From NCBI GenBank assembly GCA_041301185.1, contig JBFYSV010000188.1, forward strand, positions 1-8,147: a stretch of 8,147 nucleotides of DNA, in the 5' to 3' direction. Source of the stretch: JAQBDA01 sp041301185. Lineage in GTDB: Bacteria > Chloroflexota > Anaerolineae > Anaerolineales > UBA4823. The position numbers were made by a program, and so were the translations under genes. Of this stretch, positions 1 through 6,552 are shown in pieces (the stretch's first letter is position 1; every line of letters begins with the position of its first letter). The notes under the pieces are model-generated. The model ran no database searches, was not told where the DNA came from, and worked only from the letters and a program-made list of their open reading frames with translations.

Positions 1-2409
1 GGGGCAGCTGCAGTGGCTCTGTTCCTGGTGGTGTTCAATATCAGCGGTGGACCGCTGGAGAGCCTGCGCCAATCCCCGGCGATTGGACGCTTTGGCTTGC
101 TGCTGGATGCAGAGAGCAACAGCGCGCTGGTGCGCAAGTACATCTGGGAGGGAGCGGCGGACCTGGTTTCGATCCACGAGCCGCTAGAATTCCCGGATGG
201 CAAGAAGGACGCCTTCAATTTTCTGCGCCCCTTGATAGGCTACGGACCGGAAAGCATGTACGTGGCTTACAACTCTTTTTATGTGCCAGACCTGGCAATC
301 GTTGAGAAGCGCAACGCCTCGCCTGACCGGTCGCACAACGAAACCTGGGATTCACTGGTGATCACCGGCGCACTGGGCATCTTGGCTTACCTGGCAATCT
401 TCATTTCGGTGTTCTACTACGGGTTGAAGTGGATCGGGTTGATCCCGTCCCAGCAGCAGCGCAGGTTGTTCTTCATTTTTACCCTGGCAGGCGGGCTGGT
501 TGGGGCAGTGGGGCTGAGCCTGTGGCGAGGGGTTGAGTATTTTGGGGTTGGAATGCCGTTTGGCATGCTGATTGGCTTGCTGGTGTATATTACCCAGGTG
601 GCGCTTTTTGCCCGCTACGAGGCTCCGCGATCACCTGGGGAAGCGGCGCGCTCGCTAATGCTGATCGTGCTGCTGGCCGCGATTACTGCCCATTTCGTGG
701 AGATCAATTTCGGGATCGCTATCGCAGTGACAAGGACCTATTTTTGGGTGTATTCTGCCTTGCTGCTGTGCGTGGGCTTTATCCTGCCGCTATACCAGCA
801 ATACGAGATCGAGCCGGGCAACGAGGCGCAAGCGCCGGATCAGGGCGGGGCAAACCTTAAGAGCGAGCGCGGGGCGAGCAGCAGCGCGGCCGGCAGCAAG
901 AAGCGCCGCGCCAGGGGAACTTCCCGACAGGCAGGGCGGTTAGCAGGCGAATGGCAAGAGATCTTGATCGCCTCTTTGCTGACCAGCATTGTCATGGCGA
1001 CCCTGGCGTATAACTATGTATCGAATCCGAGGGGATCGGTGTCTGCACTGGAGGTCGTGATCTCTGCAATGAGCCGCCTCTCTAACCGAAACGATGCAGT
1101 CTCATACGGTGTGCTGGCGCTGGTACTGACTACCTGGCTGATGATGGTAATTTTACTGACCAGCGAGGCGAACACATCTCGCAAGCTTTCCGATTGGTTG
1201 CGAGCTCTGGGTTTTACCCTGCTGATCTCGGCGGGCGCCAGCCTGATCTACTGGTTGTGGCAGGCGGGGTCCTTGGCGGCGATTGCCGGCACAACTGCCA
1301 GCAATCTGGACCAGGTGCTGGAGCAGGTGCAGCGCTACGAAAACCTGCTGGGGATTTTCTATGTCTTTGTATTCTTGCTGGTGCTGGGGCTGGCGTTCTT
1401 CCTGCCAGAAGACAGCGGCTCTCGCTTAAAGAGCTTTGGGTTGGCAGGGGCGGTCACCGGGCTGGCAGGACTGGTGCTGGTATTGGTGGTCAGCGGGTAT
1501 ACGAACCTGCGCATTGTCCAGGCGGATATCGCCTATAAACTGGCAGAACCATTCACCCGCTCTGCGCAGTGGCCGGTGGCGATTTCCGTGTATAACCGGG
1601 CAAACGAGCTTGCTCCAACCGAGGATTACTATTTTCTATTCCTGGGACGGGCTTACCTGGAACATGCCAAGACAATCGAAAACGCTGATGAACGGGACGC
1701 CTTGATCCAGCAAGCCGCGGATGACCTGCTGAAAGCCCAGTCGATCAACCCTTTGAACACGGACCACACTGCCAACCTGGCGCGCCTGCACACGTTGTGG
1801 GCATCGTATGCTGCCACGCCTGATGAAAAGTTGGAGAAAGCCAGGATTTCGGATGAATACTTCTCCAGGGCTGTGGTATTGAGCCCGAACAATGCCAGGC
1901 TGTGGGATGAGTGGGCTCTGCTCTATCTGAACGTGTTTGGGGATGCCGAGCAAGCTGCCGAGCGTTTGAATCACGCCAGTGAGATCGACCCGCAGTATCA
2001 CTGGACGTATGCCCTGCTGGCAGAAATTCACAGCCGCAACGCCCGACAGAGTGAGGATGAAGCCGTTCAAAGGGAAGAGCTGAGCAAGGCTGCCGAATAC
2101 TATCGGATTGCCCTGGGATTACCCACCCCGGGCGAGCCAGCGGCTAAATACAACTATGCCGTCTCGCTGGCAAGCCTGGAAACCCAGCTGGGGAATCTCC
2201 AGGCCGCGCTCGAAGCCTACTTGAGGTCATTAGAAGTGGCGCCAAGGGGCACGGAAACCTGGCGTATCGAGGAAGCGCTGGGAACCCTATATACCCAACT
2301 GGGAGACCTGCAGAACGCCCTGCTCCGCTTCCAGACTGCGCTGAGCCAAGCACCTGACGACCAGAAAGAACGAATTCAGAATAATATCAACCAGATCCCG
2401 CAACCCTGA
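1..2409 (+). CDS. O-antigen ligase/polymerase-like membrane protein with C-terminal TPR repeats (5' end outside window)
   Basis: Probably a surface-glycan polymerase or ligase of the Wzy/WaaL type, acting on lipid-carrier-linked glycan at the outer face of the cytoplasmic membrane. Residues are counted from a GTG at 13, but the frame is open and hydrophobic back to base 1, so the true start is upstream and N-terminal helices are missing. The family signature is the stretch at about residues 72-130: a loop with a GYGPE segment, then an R-S-H-N-E motif (106-110) followed by G-A-L-G and a membrane helix, typical of the Wzy_C region. Further helices lie at about 152-170, 178-200, 213-235 and 243-262. 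A hydrophilic, basic linker (about 264-313) precedes another five or so helices (315-335, 363-383, 396-416, 444-464, 473-495). The last 300 residues hold about six TPR-like helical pairs (517-790). The next gene starts 14 bases downstream, so co-transcription is likely. Whether it polymerises, ligates to lipid or glycosylates protein cannot be told from sequence. Confidence 0.82.
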   Translation, partial: GAAAVALFLVVFNISGGPLESLRQSPAIGRFGLLLDAESNSALVRKYIWEGAADLVSIHEPLEFPDGKKDAFNFLRPLIGYGPESMYVAYNSFYVPDLAIVEKRNASPDRSHNETWDSLVITGALGILAYLAIFISVFYYGLKWIGLIPSQQQRRLFFIFTLAGGLVGAVGLSLWRGVEYFGVGMPFGMLIGLLVYITQVALFARYEAPRSPGEAARSLMLIVLLAAITAHFVEINFGIAIAVTRTYFWVYSALLLCVGFILPLYQQYEIEPGNEAQAPDQGGANLKSERGASSSAAGSKKRRARGTSRQAGRLAGEWQEILIASLLTSIVMATLAYNYVSNPRGSVSALEVVISAMSRLSNRNDAVSYGVLALVLTTWLMMVILLTSEANTSRKLSDWLRALGFTLLISAGASLIYWLWQAGSLAAIAGTTASNLDQVLEQVQRYENLLGIFYVFVFLLVLGLAFFLPEDSGSRLKSFGLAGAVTGLAGLVLVLVVSGYTNLRIVQADIAYKLAEPFTRSAQWPVAISVYNRANELAPTEDYYFLFLGRAYLEHAKTIENADERDALIQQAADDLLKAQSINPLNTDHTANLARLHTLWASYAATPDEKLEKARISDEYFSRAVVLSPNNARLWDEWALLYLNVFGDAEQAAERLNHASEIDPQYHWTYALLAEIHSRNARQSEDEAVQREELSKAAEYYRIALGLPTPGEPAAKYNYAVSLASLETQLGNLQAALEAYLRSLEVAPRGTETWRIEEALGTLYTQLGDLQNALLRFQTALSQAPDDQKERIQNNINQIPQP

Positions 2410-2423
2410 TTGCGGATAGCCAT

Positions 2424-4253
2424 ATGTACGTGATCCCATTCGTCTCGTCCCTGGTCTTGAGCTTGCTGCTGGTGCCGCTAGTCCGGCGGGTAAGCATCCG
2501 GTTGGGGCGGGTGGCGCTGCCGCGGGATGACCGCTGGCACCGCAAGCCGACTGCTACCCTGGGGGGGGTGGCGATCTACGTAGCCACGCTGGCTGGCATA
2601 CTGATCAGCGCCTATATCAACCAGAGCTGGGATACAGCACTCACCGGGCTGCTGGTTGCGTCGAGCGTAATGTTTTTCCTGGGCTTGTACGATGATTTCC
2701 GAAGGATCACGCCTCCTGCAAAACTGATCGGGCAAATCCTGGCGGCATCGATCGCAATCTATTTTGGCTATACTACCAGTTTTTTCAGTGCCAGGCTGCC
2801 TGATACCCTCCTGGCGCAGATTCCAGACTATGCCCTGACCCTGGTGTGGCTGGTGGGAATCACCAACGCGATCAATTTGCTGGACAATATGGACGGGCTT
2901 GCCGGGGGAATCGCGCTGATCACGGCGATCATCGTGAGCTTTTTCTTCTACCAATCGAATGATACCGGCTTGCTGGTGATCTCGCTGACCCTGGCGGGGG
3001 CGGTTCTGGGGTTCTTAGTGTTTAACTTCCCTCCAGCCTCGATCTTTATGGGTGATAGCGGCAGCCTGTTTCTGGGCTTTACCCTGGCGGTGCTGGCGAT
3101 TGCCCGCCAGCCGCAAGCCTCGAACGTGTTTGCGATCATGGGCGTGCCGACTTTGATATTCATGCTGCCGATCCTGGATACCACCCTGGTGACAATTACC
3201 AGAATACTGCGCGGCCAATCTCCAGCGCAGGGCGGTCGCGACCACACCTCGCACCGCTTGATTGCCTTCGGCCTGACCGAGCGCCAGGCTGTGCTGGTGC
3301 TGTATGGGGTAGCGCTGGTGTCCGGAGTGGTGGCGCTGGGCGTGGAAACCCTGGATTACTGGCTGAGCCTGATCCTGGTGCCTGTGCTGGTGTTGCTTTT
3401 GGCATTGCTGACGGCTTACCTGGGCAGGATGAAGGTAGTGGTTTCTGTTCCGGGGGCAACGGGGGGGAGATTCACACGGCTGATGGTTGAGCTGACCTAC
3501 CGCCGGCGGTTATTAGAAATCTCTCTTGATTTGATCTTGATCGGTATTGCCTATTACCTGGCATTCCTGACGTATTACAGGTTTTCGCTGAGCGAAGCCA
3601 ATCTGGAGCTGTTCCTGGCGTCTTTGCCGATTGCTTACCTGGCATCGTACCTGTCATTCGGGGTGTTTGGCGTGTACCGCGGGGTCTGGCGCTACGTTGG
3701 AATGCAGGAGCTGTTTCAATACTTGCGAGCGACGATCGGCAGCGTGCTGATCGTTGTGGCAGTGGTCGCACTGCTGGCCTCTTTCGAGGCTTACCCGCCG
3801 GCGATTTTCTTGCTATTTGCGATTTACCTGTTCTTCGGATTGGCGATGACCCGGTCGTCTTTCAGGATACTGGACCAGGCGCAAGCCAGGCAGAATCGGG
3901 AGGCGGAGAAGCGGATCTTGATCTACGGAGCGGGGGATGCCGGCGAGATGGCAGCTCGTTGGATATCGATGAACCCGCAGCTCGGGTATCGGGCAATCGG
4001 CTTTCTGGACCAGGATCCATATTTGATCGGGCGGCAAATCCACGGGATTAATATCCTCGGGGATGTATCCATGCTTGAATCCATTCTGGAGCAAAAAAAG
4101 ATTGATGGGGTGGTTATCACCGGCGATGCGCACAACGCGGATAGCTCAGTCAGCAAGCTGATTGCGGTGTGCCATGGGAGCGGGCGCTGGGTGCGCACGC
4201 TGCGGATGGATTTTGAACCTGTGAGTGAGCTGGAATTAATTGAGGAGGAGTGA
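2424..4253 (+). CDS. WecA/TagO-like polyprenyl-phosphate sugar-1-phosphate transferase fused to FlaA1/WbaP-type membrane-Rossmann module
   Basis: Predicted to transfer a sugar-1-phosphate (often GlcNAc-1-P in this family) from a UDP-sugar to undecaprenyl phosphate, starting glycan assembly at the cytoplasmic face of the membrane. Residues 1-333 are a multi-helix PNPT domain with the family motifs in order: R-W-H-R-K-P...L-G-G-V-A-I (37-51), Asp-Asp (90-91), the N-A-I-N-L-L-D-N-M-D-G-L-A segment (148-160), F-M-G-D-S-G-S (208-214) and G-G-R-D-H-T-S-H-R-L (270-279). After a linker (334-360), four helices (about 366-475) lead into a Rossmann fold with Y-G-A-G-D-A-G (501-507) and I-G-F-L-D (525-529), as in the N-terminal half of FlaA1/PglF dehydratases and large WbaP-type transferases. 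The catalytic SDR domain that follows in FlaA1 is absent, so this half is probably regulatory or structural. At 609 residues it is far longer than plain WecA/TagO (about 350). No convincing Shine-Dalgarno precedes the ATG; coupling to the upstream gene is likely. Confidence 0.88.
   Translation: MYVIPFVSSLVLSLLLVPLVRRVSIRLGRVALPRDDRWHRKPTATLGGVAIYVATLAGILISAYINQSWDTALTGLLVASSVMFFLGLYDDFRRITPPAKLIGQILAASIAIYFGYTTSFFSARLPDTLLAQIPDYALTLVWLVGITNAINLLDNMDGLAGGIALITAIIVSFFFYQSNDTGLLVISLTLAGAVLGFLVFNFPPASIFMGDSGSLFLGFTLAVLAIARQPQASNVFAIMGVPTLIFMLPILDTTLVTITRILRGQSPAQGGRDHTSHRLIAFGLTERQAVLVLYGVALVSGVVALGVETLDYWLSLILVPVLVLLLALLTAYLGRMKVVVSVPGATGGRFTRLMVELTYRRRLLEISLDLILIGIAYYLAFLTYYRFSLSEANLELFLASLPIAYLASYLSFGVFGVYRGVWRYVGMQELFQYLRATIGSVLIVVAVVALLASFEAYPPAIFLLFAIYLFFGLAMTRSSFRILDQAQARQNREAEKRILIYGAGDAGEMAARWISMNPQLGYRAIGFLDQDPYLIGRQIHGINILGDVSMLESILEQKKIDGVVITGDAHNADSSVSKLIAVCHGSGRWVRTLRMDFEPVSELELIEEE
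2561..2568 (+). repeat. Eight-G run near the start of the fused transferase gene
   Basis: Eight consecutive G across codons 46-49 (Leu-Gly-Gly-Val) in the conserved L-G-G-V-A-I motif. It is the longest homopolymer noticed in the window. The Gly-Gly is conserved in the family, so the run may simply follow from GGG codon choice. Confidence 0.6.
3461..3467 (+). repeat. Seven-G run at the domain junction of the fused transferase
   Basis: A homopolymer of seven G in codons 346-348 (Thr-Gly-Gly), in the linker between the last helix of the transferase domain and the C-terminal membrane-Rossmann module. A one-base loss gives a stop after four more codons (D-S-H-G, stop at TGA 3480-3482); a one-base gain gives a stop within eight codons. 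Confidence 0.6.
4243..4248 (+). promoter_or_regulatory. Shine-Dalgarno site for the C45 hydrolase
   Basis: Perfect AGGAGG, lying inside the last codons of the transferase gene (poly-Glu C-terminus). It is four bases from the ATG at 4253 and only one base from the alternative GTG at 4250, which favours the ATG as the start. The spacing is somewhat short, which fits initiation by ribosomes terminating at the overlapping stop. Confidence 0.7.
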
Positions 4254-5353
4254 TGAGCGAGCTGTACGTTCAAACGCACGATAATCCGGTGCCGATGGTG
4301 CGGGTCCAGGGAACGCATCGCGAGATGGGCCAGCAAATCGGAGAAAGCTGCCGGGAGCAAGTCCTGCATTCCATCCATAATGCCCGCTCGCTGCTGGAAA
4401 GCGCGTATGATGATTTGCAGCTCGATTGGGAAGGGGCAAAAATCCAGGCGAGAAAATATATCCCGTTTGCCCAGGAACGCTACCCGCAGTATGTGGACGA
4501 GATGATCGGGATTGCGGAGGGCGCCAGGGTTGATTTCGACGATATTTCAGTGGTCAACGCAATGGAAGCTGTGGCCAGCGATGCCCTGCACCTGACGAAG
4601 TGCACCAGCATGGCTGCCAATCAGCAACGCACAGCCGACGAGCACGTGCTCCTCGCGCACAATGAAGATTGGCTTCCCGAAGACGAAGCAGATGTGTACC
4701 TGGTGCATGCGACCCCGGAAGACGAGCCGCCGTTTCTGGCTATGAGCTACGGTGGGTTACTGCCCAATATTGGGTTCAATGCGGCAGGGATTGCCCAGTG
4801 TTGCGATACGGTCTATCCGGACGATTGCCGGATTGGCATCCCGCGGGTGATCGTCTCAAGGGCGGTATTAGGGGCGCAAACGCTGGGGGAAGCGATCCGC
4901 TACGTACTGGTGCCGCAGCGGGCAGCCGGCTACAATCATTTGCTGGTGCATGACAGCGGCGAGCTGTATAACGTCGAAGTATCTGCGAAAAATTTTGCTG
5001 TGTTGTATGGCAGCGACGGGTACGTGCTGCACACTAATTTCTACCTGGACCCCAAAATGCAATCGATTGAGGACGAACCGGATGAGCTGATCGTCACCCG
5101 GGTACACTACTACCGGGCATTGAGGCTGCTGACCTCGACTTCCAAACACACCGTCAAGACTTTACAGGGAATTTTACGGGACCACATCAATTTCCCGGAC
5201 TCGATATGTAACCACGCAGAGCACGACCTCAATCCTTTGGATCGAGAGAAAACGGTGAATTCGATTGTGATGGACCTGACATCGCGGGCTATGCATATCG
5301 CCTGGGGAAACCCGTGCTCGAACGCCTACCACACCTACTACCTGGATGCCTGA
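4253..5353 (+). CDS. C45-family (acyl-CoA:6-aminopenicillanate acyltransferase-like) autoproteolytic hydrolase
   Basis: An Ntn-hydrolase-fold protein of the peptidase C45 group, 366 residues, the usual length. Members are made as precursors that cut themselves just before a cysteine, which becomes the N-terminal nucleophile for amide hydrolysis or acyl transfer. Here the predicted nucleophile is Cys117 in K-C-T-S (116-119); cleavage would give an N-terminal chain of about 116 residues. Supporting family features are H-N-E-D-W (136-140), N-I-G-F-N-A-A-G-I-A (172-181), the I-P-R-V-I-V-S-R-A helix (196-204), an N-H-L-L-V segment (228-232), H-T-N (260-262) and a C-terminal W-G-N-P (351-354). No signal peptide is visible, so it is probably cytoplasmic. 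I chose the ATG at 4253 because AGGAGG at 4243-4248 lies too close to the in-frame GTG at 4250. The start overlaps the preceding stop by one base (TGATG), so translational coupling is likely. The substrate is unknown; beta-lactam chemistry should not be assumed. Confidence 0.87.
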   Translation: MSELYVQTHDNPVPMVRVQGTHREMGQQIGESCREQVLHSIHNARSLLESAYDDLQLDWEGAKIQARKYIPFAQERYPQYVDEMIGIAEGARVDFDDISVVNAMEAVASDALHLTKCTSMAANQQRTADEHVLLAHNEDWLPEDEADVYLVHATPEDEPPFLAMSYGGLLPNIGFNAAGIAQCCDTVYPDDCRIGIPRVIVSRAVLGAQTLGEAIRYVLVPQRAAGYNHLLVHDSGELYNVEVSAKNFAVLYGSDGYVLHTNFYLDPKMQSIEDEPDELIVTRVHYYRALRLLTSTSKHTVKTLQGILRDHINFPDSICNHAEHDLNPLDREKTVNSIVMDLTSRAMHIAWGNPCSNAYHTYYLDA

Positions 5354-5354
5354 G

Positions 5355-5373
5355 AAAAAAGGGCAACCAGCCT
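5355..5373 (-). terminator. Possible weak Rho-independent terminator of the minus-strand group
   Basis: Read on the minus strand, a short GC stem (GGC, loop TGGTT, GCC; 5362-5372) is followed directly by C and then six T (5355-5360). The stem is only three base pairs, so this may not work alone. It lies in the 26-base gap between two convergent genes, where a terminator would be expected. Nothing comparable with a T tract is seen for the plus strand. Confidence 0.28.
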
Positions 5374-5379
5374 GAAAAG

Positions 5380-6552
5380 CTACTCACCTTCGGATAACTT
5401 ACCCCACAGACCAAAGCCTGCCCGGCGCTTGGCTTCCCGGCGGGCTTGCTGCTGGCGGATCTCATGTACATGATCGACCTTTTCCTCAATGGCAGCTGCC
5501 AGCCATAGGGCGCCTTTATCTGCGCTTGCCAGGCTGCCGGCACCATACGCTCCGGTGGCGGTGTCGTCATCCCAGGGCGGGTTGGCGATCAAGGCGCCGC
5601 CCTCCACCCAGTCCATATAATATGCCGGCGTGCTGACGTAATCCATCTCATCCACCACCCGCTCCATGCGAGTGAGATCTGGGCGCAGGTGGAGGATGAT
5701 GGAGGTCTCCAGCTCGCAGGCGTGACCCATGCCGCCAATGGGAGACTGGCGATATTTTTCGATGGCGGCAACGCCTTTCGATCCGGATAAATACAGCCAG
5801 GCAGTTGCGCAGAAGGAACGCCGGTGGCGTTCTCCGGCGTACTTGGCTACATTGACCAGGAAGGAACAATTGCCGCCATGCCCGGACAACAAGTAGATGT
5901 GCTCGACGCCGCGCCAGACAAGCTGGTCTACAACGGCAAGCCAGAAATCCTCGAATGCCCTGCCGCCGACGTTGAGGGTGCCGGCAAACGCCTGGCGATG
6001 GGTACTTACCCCATACGGCGTCACCGGAAGGCTGGCGGCAAGCTGGGGGACAGCCTGGGCTGTGCCGCTGGCAACTGCCTCAATGATCAAGGTGTCGGTG
6101 GAGAGAGGCAGATGGTAGCCATGCTGTTCTGTGTGACCGATTGGGATTAATACTACTTTCCCCAAGTCCTCGTCAGAAGGCCACTGACGGTCGGGATGGG
6201 GTGATTGGACCTGGCTGAGTGATTTGGCGGGAAGGGTGATTTTGCTCTCTCCCAAGCCTAGATTCAGACCGGGCGGCACCAGGGCGTAGACCCGGCTGAA
6301 GCCGTCTTCGCGGAGGCTATCCAGCAGGTTGGCAACGACCGCGCCAAATACACTGTCTTCCACAGCGAGCATGCTGCCTCGCCAGCCAAATGGAATGGGG
6401 GGCAGCAGGCCGGCTTTTTCCGGTTGAGAAAGCGCCGCGGCGAGCAATCGGTGGGAATAGCCAGTGCCGAGAGGGAGCACCAGGGGGGTATCGCGCGGCA
6501 AGGCTTGGACTTCGGGCCAGGTGAGCTCATCAAATGCAAAAAAATGGGTCAT
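5380..6552 (-). CDS. Creatininase-family metal-dependent amidohydrolase with an extra degenerate N-terminal half-domain
   Basis: Creatininase-fold enzymes cut cyclic or linear amides (creatinine, formamidopyrimidines, peptide precursors such as in mycofactocin) with a binuclear metal centre. The intact domain spans about residues 128-365 of 390. Expected metal ligands are visible: Glu142 and His144 in G-H-T-E-Q-H-G, Asp153 in S-T-D-T, His225 in S-G-H-G-G-N, and Glu280 in G-H-A-C-E-L-E-T-S. The spacing Glu-x-His-(8)-Asp matches creatininase. Residues 1-100 look like a second, broken copy of the first half of the fold (see findings). Typical members have about 240-270 residues, so this one is longer by roughly the extra segment. 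The ATG start is supported by AAGGAG eight bases upstream and overlaps the stop of the MFS gene by four bases (ATGA), implying coupled translation. The C-terminus (360-390) is a charged Arg/Gln/Glu-rich tail. Substrate unknown; no signal peptide seen. Confidence 0.88.
   Translation of the reverse strand: MTHFFAFDELTWPEVQALPRDTPLVLPLGTGYSHRLLAAALSQPEKAGLLPPIPFGWRGSMLAVEDSVFGAVVANLLDSLREDGFSRVYALVPPGLNLGLGESKITLPAKSLSQVQSPHPDRQWPSDEDLGKVVLIPIGHTEQHGYHLPLSTDTLIIEAVASGTAQAVPQLAASLPVTPYGVSTHRQAFAGTLNVGGRAFEDFWLAVVDQLVWRGVEHIYLLSGHGGNCSFLVNVAKYAGERHRRSFCATAWLYLSGSKGVAAIEKYRQSPIGGMGHACELETSIILHLRPDLTRMERVVDEMDYVSTPAYYMDWVEGGALIANPPWDDDTATGAYGAGSLASADKGALWLAAAIEEKVDHVHEIRQQQARREAKRRAGFGLWGKLSEGE

Noticed and set aside
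13..15. GTG as the true start of the ligase-like gene
   Set aside because: The frame is open to base 1 with hydrophobic residues, no Shine-Dalgarno is present, and the N-terminal helices expected of the family are missing.
1636..2070. Minus-strand open frame of 144 codons opposite the TPR region
   Set aside because: It lies wholly within the TPR-coding sequence, has no recognisable domain and no start context. The plus-strand frame has clear repeat structure.
2478..2954. Minus-strand open frame of 158 codons opposite the PNPT domain
   Set aside because: Its sequence is the antisense of conserved PNPT motifs, rich in Arg/Gln/Pro as expected for a GC-rich shadow frame.
4250..4252. GTG as start of the C45 gene
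   Set aside because: Only one base from the AGGAGG; the adjacent ATG at 4253 has better spacing and gives a TGATG overlap.
3923..4378. Minus-strand open frame of 151 codons across the transferase/C45 junction
   Set aside because: Antisense to the Rossmann fold and C45 start, both with clear family motifs. Low-complexity composition without a recognisable fold.
4253..5353. Assignment as a penicillin or choloylglycine acylase
   Set aside because: The C45 motifs support the superfamily only; no substrate-specific residues could be recognised, so no specific function is claimed.
5824..6150. Plus-strand open frame of 108 codons opposite the creatininase-family gene
   Set aside because: Antisense to the metal-binding motifs of a well supported gene; no family resemblance.
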